This document shows, piece by piece, positions 7,061-15,462 of a DNA stretch of 42,332 nt; position 1 is the stretch's first letter, and the number at the start of each line of letters is the position of its first letter. The notes under the pieces are model-generated. The model saw nothing but the letters and a program-made list of their open reading frames with translations, had not been told where the DNA came from and did not search any database. Both the position numbers and the translations under genes were made by a program. The stretch spans positions 1-42,332 of the forward strand of contig NZ_JAJOYU010000037.1 in the NCBI RefSeq assembly GCF_021290985.1, given 5' to 3'. The DNA is from Rheinheimera soli (GTDB lineage Bacteria; Pseudomonadota; Gammaproteobacteria; Enterobacterales; Alteromonadaceae).

Positions 7061-9745
7061 TTAGTCGTTCAGACCTACAGTCCAACCAGCAGTCCAGTTG
7101 TTGCTTTGTGAAACAGCACCTGTGAAGGTTACAGTGTCAAAGAAAGCATTCACTGGTTTCATGTCTTTTGCAGCACCTGTGTCAATGGTGAAGATACCGT
7201 TTAACACTGCTGCCTGATCAGCCGCTAACTTGTTACCTGTTTGGCCAAGGAACCATGCAGAAGTAGTCACACCAGAAGCCACGTTACCTTTGACTGCTTC
7301 AGTAGGGCAGGCAATGACAGAGTTAGTCATGGTTAAGGTGCCTGCAGCAGCCATTGCCTGAGATTCTGCAGACTCAATCTCCAGACATTCGCCCATACCT
7401 GCAGGACCTGTAATAACGAAGTTTGCTAATTGAGCGTTAGTACCGGCACGCAGTAATACGCCTTCAGAATCGTCAGTACCATCGAAGGTGTTACCTATGA
7501 TCGTCATGTTGGCGATGATTGGGTTTGAGATTGGCAGGGCAGTGAAGTTACCTGATTGGTTGTCGCCTTCGATACCACGGTTTGCTTTAGCACCGTCAGC
7601 AGCATGTTTAACCAGTACGAACTGCATTTTGCCGTTCCAGCCGTCAGCCCAGTCGACAGAGTCGTCGCCGTTTGCAGTCAGAACTACGTTTTTACAGTTC
7701 ACGCTACCACCGAAGAATTCCACACCGTCATCGACGTTCTGGTGAACCTGGATATTGGAGCACTCAGTACCTGAACCTACGCCAGCAAAAGTAATACCGT
7801 TTAATTCGTTGTCTGGAATAACTTCAAAACCAGCATGTTTGACTACGACGTAGTTCAGTTTACCGCTACTGTCAGCTGCGTTAGGGCCACCATATGGGCC
7901 TGCATCACCCTCAGCCTGCACTAAACAGTTGGCTAAATCAGCCTGGTTACATTTATTGGTTGGAGCTTTACCCAATAAGACTAAACCACCCCACTGACCA
8001 GCTGCTGTAGGTGAACCAATCACGTCTTGTACCGAAGTCATAGTAATAGGGTTTGCCGCAGTGCCGTCTGCCATGATTTTTGAACCACGGGTGATCACCA
8101 GGAAGTCAGCACCTGATTTACCGTAAATGGTTACACCAGGTTGTACTGTTAAGGTGGCGCTGGTGGTGTTGTCCACACCAATACGCACACGACCACTTAA
8201 TACGTAATCAGCACCAGCAGCTAAAGTGACGTTCGAAGTGATATCGCCTGTTAACTGGCAGTTTAAACGCCCTGTTAAGCTGGCAACTTCAGTAGTACCT
8301 GTAGGACAAGCTTTTAAGTTAACGCCATCTTCAACATGTAAAGAGGTAGTCCAGCCTTTGGTCCAGTCTGTTGTGCCGTTAAAGGCACCAATGTAGTTCA
8401 CATTATCAAACCAACCATCGACGTTATTTGAAACGTTGTAACCATTGGCTAAAGCTGGAGAGTTAGGTGCAGGGATATAACCACCCAACAATGCATCACC
8501 TACCAGGTTGTTCGGCTGAGATTCAAACCAGGTCTTTGCATTAAATGTCACGTTGCCAGCAGAATCTTTGATGTTAGCAAAAGGTTCTGCACAGTCGATG
8601 ATAGAGTTACGGAATACTAAGTCACCGCTATTGGCAAAGTTAGCGGTTTCTGTGGTGTTCACTTCGAAACACTCGCCCATTTTTTCCGGGCCAGTCACAA
8701 TCACGTTATACAGTTCAGCAGAAGTACCAGCGCGTAATAAAATACCCTCTGAGTCTTCGTCACCGTCAAAGTTATTACCAATAATGGTCAGGTTAGAAAT
8801 CTTTGGCTTACTGACTGGCGTAGCTGTGAAGTTAGATGATTGGTTGTCCGCTTCAATACCGCGGTTAGCCTTAGTATTGTTTGGGTTGTGGCGAATTAAA
8901 ACGTGCTGCATACGACCAGTCCAGCCATCAGCCCAGTCTAAAGAGTCGTCGCGGTTTCCAGTGAGCACTACATATTTAGCATCCACTGTACCGCCGAAAA
9001 ACTCTACGCCATCATCCAGGTTGTTATGCACCTGAATGTATTCCACAGTAGTGCCACGGCCTACGCCAGCAAAAGTAATACCGTTTAACTCGTTATCAGG
9101 GATAACTTCAAAACCAGCGTAACGTACCTGAACGTATTTTAAAGCACCGCTGTTGTCGTCTGGGTTAGAACCACCGTATGGACCAGCTTCACCTTCAGCT
9201 TCAACTTTACAGTTGGCTAAATCAGCCTGATTACATTTGTTGGTTGGCGCTTTACCTAATAAAACTAAACCTCCCCATTCAGCTGCAGATTCGTTATCAG
9301 ATAAACCTAACATGTCGTTGACTGACGTCATGATGATAGGGCTAGTGGCTGTACCTACAGCCTGAATTTTTGAACCACGGGCAACTACTAAATAGTCAGC
9401 ACCACTTTTACCAAAAATTTTAGTACCTGGCTGAATAGTTAAAGTAGCGCTGTTGGCGTTATCGTTACCTACAGTCACTTTGCCAGCCAAAGCCCAGGCG
9501 ATATCAGCTGTTAATGTGGTGTCGCTGGTAATAGTGCCTTTAATTTCACAAACTGGAGTAGTAACGCCAGCTAAAGCGGCGGCCTGAGTAGCAAAGGCTG
9601 GACAAGCGCTGGTTGGAGGAGGGGTAACACCACCGCCATTATTACCGCCATTACCTGTATCGATGTTGATATCTCCACCGCCACAACCAGCTAACACTAA
9701 AGCTGAGGCAATTGCGCTCAATTTTAAAAAGTTACGTAAAGCCAT
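7061..9745 (-). CDS. Large duplicated beta-helix-like lipoprotein, probable Pho regulon member
   Basis: An 894-residue exported lipoprotein. The signal sequence ends in lipobox LAGC, so Cys21 should be lipidated; glycines follow rather than Asp at +2, compatible with the outer membrane. A Gly/Asn and proline-rich linker (22-46) leads to two homologous units (about 47-466 and 480-889). Each has the order GKSGAD-LV, WGGLVLLGKAPTNKCNQADL, EVIPDNELNGITFAGVG, DDGVEFFGG, ADGW-G-MQ and DSEG-LLRAG. The pattern of short strands is typical of right-handed beta-helix surface proteins. Paired cysteines recur in both units. No catalytic motif is recognised. The ATG at 9745 follows TTGGAG. A Pho box stands 74 bp upstream and a TonB receptor follows. 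I infer a surface partner that binds or presents substrate to the receptor; the name and substrate are unknown. Confidence 0.88.
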   Translation of the reverse strand: MALRNFLKLSAIASALVLAGCGGGDINIDTGNGGNNGGGVTPPPTSACPAFATQAAALAGVTTPVCEIKGTITSDTTLTADIAWALAGKVTVGNDNANSATLTIQPGTKIFGKSGADYLVVARGSKIQAVGTATSPIIMTSVNDMLGLSDNESAAEWGGLVLLGKAPTNKCNQADLANCKVEAEGEAGPYGGSNPDDNSGALKYVQVRYAGFEVIPDNELNGITFAGVGRGTTVEYIQVHNNLDDGVEFFGGTVDAKYVVLTGNRDDSLDWADGWTGRMQHVLIRHNPNNTKANRGIEADNQSSNFTATPVSKPKISNLTIIGNNFDGDEDSEGILLRAGTSAELYNVIVTGPEKMGECFEVNTTETANFANSGDLVFRNSIIDCAEPFANIKDSAGNVTFNAKTWFESQPNNLVGDALLGGYIPAPNSPALANGYNVSNNVDGWFDNVNYIGAFNGTTDWTKGWTTSLHVEDGVNLKACPTGTTEVASLTGRLNCQLTGDITSNVTLAAGADYVLSGRVRIGVDNTTSATLTVQPGVTIYGKSGADFLVITRGSKIMADGTAANPITMTSVQDVIGSPTAAGQWGGLVLLGKAPTNKCNQADLANCLVQAEGDAGPYGGPNAADSSGKLNYVVVKHAGFEVIPDNELNGITFAGVGSGTECSNIQVHQNVDDGVEFFGGSVNCKNVVLTANGDDSVDWADGWNGKMQFVLVKHAADGAKANRGIEGDNQSGNFTALPISNPIIANMTIIGNTFDGTDDSEGVLLRAGTNAQLANFVITGPAGMGECLEIESAESQAMAAAGTLTMTNSVIACPTEAVKGNVASGVTTSAWFLGQTGNKLAADQAAVLNGIFTIDTGAAKDMKPVNAFFDTVTFTGAVSQSNNWTAGWTVGLND
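7079..8308 (-). repeat. Second homologous unit of the lipoprotein (residues 480-889)
   Basis: Encodes residues 480-889, homologous to the first unit with an offset of about 423-430 residues. It shares the invariant block WGGLVLLGKAPTNKCNQADL and the closing pattern FFD-V-F-GA then NW-AGWT. The DNA has diverged at many silent positions, so the duplication is old rather than a recent tandem copy. Confidence 0.85.
8348..9607 (-). repeat. First homologous unit of the lipoprotein (residues 47-466)
   Basis: Encodes residues 47-466, the partner of the unit at 7079-8308. The closing pattern WFDNVNYIGAFNGTTDW-KGWT corresponds to the end of the second unit. A short linker (about residues 467-479) joins the two. 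Confidence 0.85.
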
Positions 9746-9802
9746 TACTCAATCTCCAATAAGTACGAACAGGAATACTGTTGTTATAAAAAGCTGGAGC
9801 CA

Positions 9803-9836
9803 ACCATACTCAGGCTTAATGACTGTTTTATTACAG
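9803..9836 (-). promoter_or_regulatory. Pho box and -10 of the lipoprotein/TonB receptor operon
   Basis: On the minus strand CTGTAAT (9836-9830), AAAA, CAGTCAT (9825-9819) match the PhoB direct repeat at 6 of 7 positions in each half. Exactly 10 bp later comes -10 TATGGT (9808-9803). The start of transcription would be near 9796, giving a leader of about 50 bases before the ATG at 9745. The rest of the 395-bp gap to phoB holds the divergent phoB control sites and no gene. Confidence 0.75.
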
Positions 9837-9908
9837 TGACGGATGAATAGATTGAACTAAAAATGCAGGCCGCGTCTGACGTGGTGTAGCGCTGATGCTG
9901 TCAAAAAA

Positions 9909-9944
9909 CCTTCACTAAAGTGTCATCTGAAAGACTTTTATATT
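9909..9944 (+). promoter_or_regulatory. Possible distal Pho box of phoB
   Basis: CCTTCAC (9909-9915), TAAA, GTGTCAT (9920-9926) has 5 and 6 of 7 matches to the PhoB half-site. A TATATT at 9939 lies 12 bp after it and an in-register TTTATA at 9937. It is weaker than the proximal site, and could be a second promoter for phoB or a remote PhoB site. Confidence 0.35.
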
Positions 9945-10067
9945 TGTTAGAAAAATGTAAGCAAATTGGTTGTTTTTTATCTCGGGTCAGTCAAAGTGGC
10001 AAAATACTGCTGTAGCTGTGTTCCTGATCCTGTTATCTGGTCATTACAGAGCAGATTGCTTGTTTTG

Positions 10068-10101
10068 CTTTCATAAAACTGTCATAAACTAACGCCATAC
10101 T
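10068..10101 (+). promoter_or_regulatory. Pho box and -10 of phoBR
   Basis: CTTTCAT (10068-10074), AAAA, CTGTCAT (10079-10085) is a near-consensus PhoB direct repeat. Ten bases later CATACT (10096-10101) can serve as -10. This places phoB under its own control, as is usual in gammaproteobacteria. Confidence 0.85.
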
Positions 10102-10140
10102 GGTCACAATCAATAAATTAGCTTGAATTGGTAGAGGGTT

Positions 10141-10827
10141 ATGTCTAGAAAAATCCTGGTCGTAGAAGACGAAGCACCGATCCGTGACATGTTGTGTTTT
10201 GTGCTTGAACAAAATGGTTATCAGGCCAGCACAGCGGAAGATTTTGATTCTGCCGTCAATATGCTGGTAGAACCTTACCCTGATTTAGTATTGCTGGACT
10301 GGATGTTGCCTGGTGGCAGCGGTATTCAGTTTGCAAAAAAAATGAAAGGACACGAGCTTACCCGCACTATTCCAATCATTATGATCACGGCTCGCGGTGA
10401 AGAAGAAGACAAAGTTCGTGGGCTGGAAGTAGGTGCTGACGACTATGTCACCAAGCCATTTTCACCAAAAGAGCTGATGGCACGTATCAAAGCTGTGATC
10501 CGTCGTGTGGCGCCAACCAGCCTGGATGATGTGATTGAAGTGCAGGGTTTAAAACTGGATCCGGTATCACACCGTGTCACTGCAGCCGAACAGGCTGTCG
10601 ATATGGGGCCGACAGAATTCCGTTTGCTGCACTTTTTTATGACACACCCAGAGCGTGTTTATAGCCGTGAACAATTGCTGGATCATGTCTGGGGTACTAA
10701 TGTGTATGTCGAAGACAGAACCGTAGACGTTCACATACGCCGTTTACGTAAAGCCATTTCTGTGGCTGGGCATGACCGTTTAGTGCAAACTGTAAGGGGT
10801 TCAGGTTATCGTTTCTCTGCCAAATAA
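10141..10827 (+). CDS. phoB: Phosphate regulon response regulator PhoB
   Basis: A 228-residue OmpR-type response regulator closely matching PhoB along its length. The receiver domain (1-120) has the acidic pair in VEDEAP, the phospho-acceptor Asp53 in [11 protein letters not shown], and Lys105 in KPFSPKEL. The C-terminal winged helix (about 130-228) carries [12 protein letters not shown] and the recognition region [16 protein letters not shown], which contacts Pho boxes. PhoR phosphorylates it when periplasmic phosphate is scarce. It precedes phoR by 36 bp in one operon and has a Pho box upstream. Its likely targets inside this window are phoBR itself, pstS, pstCAB-phoU, ppk-ppx and the lipoprotein/TonB pair. 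Confidence 0.97.
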   Translation: MSRKILVVEDEAPIRDMLCFVLEQNGYQASTAEDFDSAVNMLVEPYPDLVLLDWMLPGGSGIQFAKKMKGHELTRTIPIIMITARGEEEDKVRGLEVGADDYVTKPFSPKELMARIKAVIRRVAPTSLDDVIEVQGLKLDPVSHRVTAAEQAVDMGPTEFRLLHFFMTHPERVYSREQLLDHVWGTNVYVEDRTVDVHIRRLRKAISVAGHDRLVQTVRGSGYRFSAK

Positions 10828-10863
10828 CCATTCCCATTTACTTTGGCGATATGAGAAGGTGCT

Positions 10864-12183
10864 ATGCGTTTGTTATTGTCGAAGAGAAAGATTTTAAGCA
10901 AAATCTTTCTCTTGTTCTTTGTGGTTGCGCTAATTGGCTGGTTGTTTGACCTGCTGTTTCCTGCTTTATTTGTAACCTCTGTCGTACTGCTTGGCTGGAA
11001 TTACCGGCATATCTTTTTGCTGGACAAGTGGCTATGGCGTGATAAAAAACTGACGCCACCAGCAGGTGATGGCAGCTGGCAGCAAGTGTTTGATGGTATT
11101 TATTATCGTCAGCGCAAGGCCCGCAAAAAGAATAAAGAATTACGCTCCTTGATCAGACGTTTTCGCGACGGCGCTGAGGCCTTGCCTGATGCCATTGTGG
11201 TGCTGAACAGTGACTGGACCATTATCTGGTGCAATAAACTGGCGCAGCAACTGGTCGGGTTACGTTGGCCACAGGATGAACGTCAGCGGATTGATAACCT
11301 GATACGAAATCCAGAGTTTCAAACTTATATTCAGCAAAAGCAGTTTGATCAGCCACTGGAGTTGTCTTCTCCGGTTAACGAAGATTTAGTACTGGAATAC
11401 CGTATGCTGCAGTACGGCGATGATCAGCATTTGTTGATAGTTCGGGATGTCACCCAACTAAAACTGCTGGAGCAGGTACGTAAAGACTTTGTGGCTAACG
11501 TTTCTCATGAATTACGTACCCCCTTAACTGTATTGCAAGGTTATCTGGAAGTGATGGACGCCGATAACCTGCCGAATGAGGGCATTTGGCTCAAGGCTCA
11601 TACTGTGATGCTGGAGCAAACCAAACGTATGGATGCTCTGGTGCAACAATTGTTGACCTTGTCGCGTATTGAAGCCGCCGCCAAAGTGCAGTTTGAAGAT
11701 CATATTGATGTGCCGGCTATGCTGGCGATGCTGGAGCAGGAATCCCAAACCTTAAACCGGGAAAAACAGCATCAGATCAGCTTTTCCATTGAACCGGGTT
11801 TAACGGTGTCTGGCATTCGTGAAGAGTTACGTAGTGCTTTTTCTAACCTGATCACCAATGCAATTAAATACACACCCAATGGCGGTGACATTCAGGTCAG
11901 TTGGGTACGGCAGCATCAAAAAGCTGTGTTTAGTGTCAGCGACAATGGAGAAGGTATAGCGCCTCAGCATGTGAAACGTCTGACCGAACGTTTTTACCGG
12001 GTTGACCAGGCCAGAGCACGCGCTACAGGCGGCACAGGTTTAGGTTTAGCTATAGTCAAACACGTGTTGCAACGCCATAACAGCAAGCTGATGATTTTCA
12101 GTGAGCCGAAAAAAGGCAGCAGTTTCTCCTTTAGTTTACCTGCTGAATCTCAGCCCAAGCGTAAAACAGTTAAAGCCCATTAA
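10864..12183 (+). CDS. phoR: Phosphate regulon sensor histidine kinase PhoR
   Basis: A 439-residue membrane kinase. Two adjacent hydrophobic segments near residues 10-50 are joined by almost no periplasmic loop, as in other PhoR proteins, which sense phosphate through PstSCAB-PhoU rather than directly. A PAS-like domain (about 100-200) precedes HisKA with His215 in VSHELRTPL. The ATPase domain shows the N box (NLITNAIKYTPNGG, 328-341), DNGEG at 360-364 and TGGTGLGL at 388-395. The ATG at 10864 follows GAAGG. It is co-transcribed with phoB. Its last 14 bp overlap the end of the convergent LysR gene. Confidence 0.96.
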   Translation: MRLLLSKRKILSKIFLLFFVVALIGWLFDLLFPALFVTSVVLLGWNYRHIFLLDKWLWRDKKLTPPAGDGSWQQVFDGIYYRQRKARKKNKELRSLIRRFRDGAEALPDAIVVLNSDWTIIWCNKLAQQLVGLRWPQDERQRIDNLIRNPEFQTYIQQKQFDQPLELSSPVNEDLVLEYRMLQYGDDQHLLIVRDVTQLKLLEQVRKDFVANVSHELRTPLTVLQGYLEVMDADNLPNEGIWLKAHTVMLEQTKRMDALVQQLLTLSRIEAAAKVQFEDHIDVPAMLAMLEQESQTLNREKQHQISFSIEPGLTVSGIREELRSAFSNLITNAIKYTPNGGDIQVSWVRQHQKAVFSVSDNGEGIAPQHVKRLTERFYRVDQARARATGGTGLGLAIVKHVLQRHNSKLMIFSEPKKGSSFSFSLPAESQPKRKTVKAH

Positions 12184-13042
12184 CAGGACCTTCTTGCTGC
12201 AAAAATTGCAAAAACTTTTGCAGCAAGGGGGGCTGATAATTTTTATGTTGTACCAATCTGAAATGCCGTTGCAGCTGCAAAGGACTTTGCAGTAACACCA
12301 ACTGTCCTGCTTTGATTTCATCCTGCACCGCCAGCAAAGGCAGGCAACCTATGCCTAAACCTTGTTTTACAGCTTGCTTAATAGCTTCAGGTCGTTCCAG
12401 CTCTAACAGATTGTTGGGTGCCCAGTGTAAGCGGGCCAGTTCATGTTCTAAGACAGCTCTGGTACCTGAACCTTGTTCCCGCACTATCCAGCGCTCTGCC
12501 AATAGCTGTTCTGTCGATAAATCCTGATGCAACTTCGGGTTGCCTATGAGCACTGTCAGGTCTTGTCGCCAGTGCTGAATATGAAACTCTGCACTTAACA
12601 CCGGTCCTTCAACAAAACCCAGTTGTGCTTGCTGCTGGTGCATCAGCTGCAGTACCTCACTGCTGTTGCAAAGCCGCAGTTTAAAATCAATCTGAGGGTG
12701 CAAGGCAGTAAATTGTGCCAATAAAGCGGGCAGTAAATAACAACCTACAGTTTCACTGGCGACCAGCCGCAACTGGCCTTTTTCCGGGCTTGAGTTTACC
12801 AGTTCCTGTTGTAATTCAAGTAGCAGCTGTAACTTGGGCAATAGATCCAGCGTATGCTGGGTTGGGATTAGCTGCCGTCCCTGACGCAGAAATAACGGAT
12901 GGCCCAGTCGTTGTTCCAGCTCTTTTAAAGCCTGACTGGCTGCTGATTGGCTTAATGCCAGTTGGTCAGCCGCCTTGGTCAGGCTATGCTGCCGGCAAAT
13001 TGCATCCAATAGTAACCAATGGCGTGGACTGGGGTAATTCAT
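12170..13042 (-). CDS. LysR-family regulator (YeiE-like), divergent from a YeiH-like gene
   Basis: A 290-residue LysR regulator. The N-terminal helix-turn-helix has TKAADQLALSQSAASQALKELEQRLG; the rest is the ligand-binding domain, with RLVASETVGCYLLPALL and VREQGSGTRAVLEHEL. It resembles the CysB/CbbR-like branch that includes E. coli YeiE. I place the start at the ATG at 13042, where the family normally begins a few residues before the HTH. An ATG at 13138 would extend the protein across the divergent promoter and is unlikely, though the ribosome site at 13042 is weak. The divergent YeiH-like gene is the likely target, through the inverted repeat at 13063-13086. The effector is unknown. Confidence 0.85.
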   Translation of the reverse strand: MNYPSPRHWLLLDAICRQHSLTKAADQLALSQSAASQALKELEQRLGHPLFLRQGRQLIPTQHTLDLLPKLQLLLELQQELVNSSPEKGQLRLVASETVGCYLLPALLAQFTALHPQIDFKLRLCNSSEVLQLMHQQQAQLGFVEGPVLSAEFHIQHWRQDLTVLIGNPKLHQDLSTEQLLAERWIVREQGSGTRAVLEHELARLHWAPNNLLELERPEAIKQAVKQGLGIGCLPLLAVQDEIKAGQLVLLQSPLQLQRHFRLVQHKNYQPPLLQKFLQFLQQEGPVNGL

Positions 13043-13062
13043 TTGTTTATTTAATCTGAATG

Positions 13063-13105
13063 ATAAGATTAATCCATTATTCTTATTTTTAAAGCTCAGT
13101 ACAAT
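13063..13105 (+). promoter_or_regulatory. LysR-type operator and promoter of the YeiH-like gene
   Basis: ATAAGA (13063-13068) and TCTTAT (13081-13086) form a perfect inverted repeat separated by 12 bp, resembling a LysR site. The right half overlaps the -35 position of a promoter whose -10 is TACAAT (13100-13105); the -35 itself (TTATTC) is poor, which fits dependence on an activator. It lies in the short gap between the divergent LysR and YeiH-like genes. Confidence 0.55.
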
Positions 13106-13136
13106 AGCGCTGTCACTCCAACGAAGATGAATTCCC

Positions 13137-14096
13137 ATGCTGGTGCTGTTACTGCTTAGCTTATTACTGCATTTATGTTATTTGGCTGTGCCTGAATTGC
13201 AGCACTTGATCAGTCCGGTTTTTATCGCTTTGATACTGGGCTTGCTAGCCGCTTTTGTGCTGCCTTTGCTGTCCGTTCAGCCTCGCCAGTTGTTGGCTGC
13301 TCAGTTGAATACTATCGCCAGCTGGCAGCAAAAAGCCTTACGTTTGGGTATTGTGTTATTTGCCTTTAGTGTTGAGCCTGAACTGGTGCTGCAAACCGAG
13401 CCACTGGCTTTAATGCAGTTGTTTTTTGTCGTGCTGCTGATACTGACTGCTGCGTTTTGGCTTGGTATCAAGCTGTTTAAATTGCCCACAGATCTGGTGC
13501 TTTTGATCAGTTGCGGTTTAAGTTTTTGCGGGACTTCAGCTATTTTTGCCACCTGGTCGGTTCGACAAAGTAGTCAGGCAAGCTTAACTCAAAGTTTGGC
13601 TGTGGTGCTGTTGATGGGGTTGCTGTCGTTGTTGATGTACGCTGTATTGATGCAAACTGGCTGGTTGCCGGAAACACAGCTGGCCTGGCTGATTGGCAGC
13701 ACAGCACCTGAAGTATCACAGGCTGTGGCTGCAGGCAGTCAGTTAGGGGATGCAGCTCCACAGGCGGTGATCGCCAAGTTATTCAGGGTCTGTTTACTGG
13801 TGCCTTTTTTGCTGTTGCTGAGTTTGAACAGTAAAACGAAAGATGGGTTTGTGTTTCCGTGGTTTGTTTTAGCTTTTATCGCAGTCTTGTTAGTCACTAT
13901 GGTTTTTTCCGTGCCAGCCTGGTTCAGCCAGGGCGCAGTGCTGTTGTCGCAAAGTTGCCTGATCTTTGCGATGCTGGTGACAGGGCTTTTAACCTGTTGG
14001 CAAGATTTGAAGCAATGCAGCGGCAAAGTTTTTGTTTTTGCCGCTGTGGTGATGAGCTTACTATTTAGTCTTTCTTATCTGTTTTTGCCGGGTTAG
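13137..14096 (+). CDS. YeiH-like (UPF0324) membrane protein
   Basis: A 319-residue protein with about ten hydrophobic segments. UPF0324 signatures are visible: ALRLGIVLFAF, SCGLSFCGTSAIFAT, and the PEVSQAVAAGSQLGDAAPQAVIAKLFRV block. The usual His-Glu in the family motif AxHEVAQV is replaced by Pro-Glu here, a noteworthy deviation. Members are membrane proteins of poorly known transport function and are often beside LysR regulators, as in E. coli yeiE-yeiH. The ATG at 13137 is preceded by a weak GAAG. The end overlaps the convergent M20 gene by 32 bp. Confidence 0.82.
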   Translation: MLVLLLLSLLLHLCYLAVPELQHLISPVFIALILGLLAAFVLPLLSVQPRQLLAAQLNTIASWQQKALRLGIVLFAFSVEPELVLQTEPLALMQLFFVVLLILTAAFWLGIKLFKLPTDLVLLISCGLSFCGTSAIFATWSVRQSSQASLTQSLAVVLLMGLLSLLMYAVLMQTGWLPETQLAWLIGSTAPEVSQAVAAGSQLGDAAPQAVIAKLFRVCLLVPFLLLLSLNSKTKDGFVFPWFVLAFIAVLLVTMVFSVPAWFSQGAVLLSQSCLIFAMLVTGLLTCWQDLKQCSGKVFVFAAVVMSLLFSLSYLFLPG

Positions 14097-15375
14097 CCAG
14101 ATAGTCCAAAGCCAGAGCTGTTAAAGCCCGAACGCCATTTTCCAGTGCCTGTTCATTGACCTGAAACAGCGGCGAATGGTTAGGAGCCGTTTGTTCTACA
14201 GGCGTATTTTCAGGAGCTATGCCTAAAAAGAAAAACACCCCAGGTACTTCTTGCTGGAAAAATGAAAAGTCTTCTGAAGCGGTAATAGGTTTAATTGGCG
14301 CAACCCCGGCTTTGCCAGCCGCCCACTGCAAACTAGGCATTGCCCATTCGGTCAAAGTGGCATCATTCCAGGTGACAGCCGCAAAGCTATGGTTATGAAA
14401 TTCAGCAGTGGCACCACTGGCCGCCGCTATATGTTCTGAAGTGTGCTGCATTTTTTGCAGTAGCTGTTCGCGCATTTGTGGATCAAAAGTGCGTATAGTG
14501 CCTTCGAGTTTCACATCATCCGGAATAATGTTCCAGCGTACGCCGCCATGCACTTGCCCGACAGACAAGACGGCAGGAGCCTGAGTCACATCTAACTGAC
14601 GAGCCGGAATTTGATGCAGGGCAGTGATCAACTGGCCTGTCACAGCTATAGGATCCACTCCACGCCATGGGCTGGAACCATGCACCTGTTTGCCTTTGAC
14701 AGTGATATTAAAACTGTCAGCCGCCGCCATAATGCCTTCACTTTTTACCTGTAACTGACCAGCAGGACCTGGCCATACATGCAGGCCAAAAATTGCATCG
14801 GGTTTGTATTTAGCAAAGACGCCTTCTTTGAGCATCAGCTTAGCGCCACCTTCTTCACCGGCAGGTGGACCTTCTTCGGCTGGCTGAAATACAAACAGAA
14901 TAGTTCCGGCAAGTTGTGCTTTAAGTTCTGTCAGCACAGAAGCTGTCGCCATCAGCATAGCGGTATGGGCATCGTGACCACAGGCATGCATCACACCTAC
15001 CTCCTGACCATTAAATGTACTGCGCACTTTAGAGGCAAAAGGTAAATCCACCTGCTCTGTGACAGGTAAAGCGTCCATATCTGCGCGTAAGGCCACAGTA
15101 GGGCCTGGTTTAGCGCCTTTTAATATGCCCAGAACACCATGATGAGCTATACCGGTTTGTACTTCTAAACCAAGAGATTTTAAATGCGCTGCGACTTTTT
15201 TCGCTGTATTGACTTCCCGGTTCGACAGTTCAGGGTATTGATGGAAATGACGACGCCATTGCAGCATTTGTGGTTGAATGTTTTGAATCGCAGTTTCAGT
15301 TTGGGGTTTTAAATCTGTATTGGCTTGTGCCGAAAAAGCGCTGGCCAGCAGCACAGAAAGTAGAGTTCTCAACAT
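14065..15375 (-). CDS. Exported M20-family amidohydrolase (M20D type)
   Basis: A 436-residue zinc-type amidohydrolase of the IAA-amino-acid hydrolase/hippuricase group. Signal peptide residues 1-18 (ending AQA). Visible features are RRHFHQYPELS (41-51), RADMDALP (97-104), the metal site MHACGHDAHT with Cys132, His134 and His137, Glu167-Glu168 in PAEEG, and the lid segment HGSSPWRGVDP. A late ASEDFSFF motif gives the remaining ligands. It probably cleaves N-acyl amino acids or small amide substrates in the periplasm. The ATG at 15375 follows AAGGAAC. No partner gene suggests the substrate. Confidence 0.9.
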   Translation of the reverse strand: MLRTLLSVLLASAFSAQANTDLKPQTETAIQNIQPQMLQWRRHFHQYPELSNREVNTAKKVAAHLKSLGLEVQTGIAHHGVLGILKGAKPGPTVALRADMDALPVTEQVDLPFASKVRSTFNGQEVGVMHACGHDAHTAMLMATASVLTELKAQLAGTILFVFQPAEEGPPAGEEGGAKLMLKEGVFAKYKPDAIFGLHVWPGPAGQLQVKSEGIMAAADSFNITVKGKQVHGSSPWRGVDPIAVTGQLITALHQIPARQLDVTQAPAVLSVGQVHGGVRWNIIPDDVKLEGTIRTFDPQMREQLLQKMQHTSEHIAAASGATAEFHNHSFAAVTWNDATLTEWAMPSLQWAAGKAGVAPIKPITASEDFSFFQQEVPGVFFFLGIAPENTPVEQTAPNHSPLFQVNEQALENGVRALTALALDYLANPAKTDKKD

Positions 15376-15420
15376 GATAGTTCCTTCTGGGTGAAGGCAC
15401 TACCATACTGGTACAAGCTT

Positions 15421-15450
15421 AGAAAAGCAAAGTGCCTTGCGACACTTTGC
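15421..15450 (-). terminator. Terminator of uppP
   Basis: GCAAAGTG (15427-15434) pairs with CACTTTGC (15443-15450), an 8-bp stem with an 8-base loop. On the minus strand TTTTCT follows. It lies 13 bp past the uppP stop and upstream of the M20 gene, so the two genes are probably separate transcripts. Confidence 0.65.
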
Positions 15451-15462
15451 CGGAAACGGAGT

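Noticed and set aside
8553-9035. A 160-codon open frame on the plus strand inside the lipoprotein gene
   Set aside because: It is antisense to a gene with clear homologous repeats and has no domain pattern; it is a shadow of the real frame.
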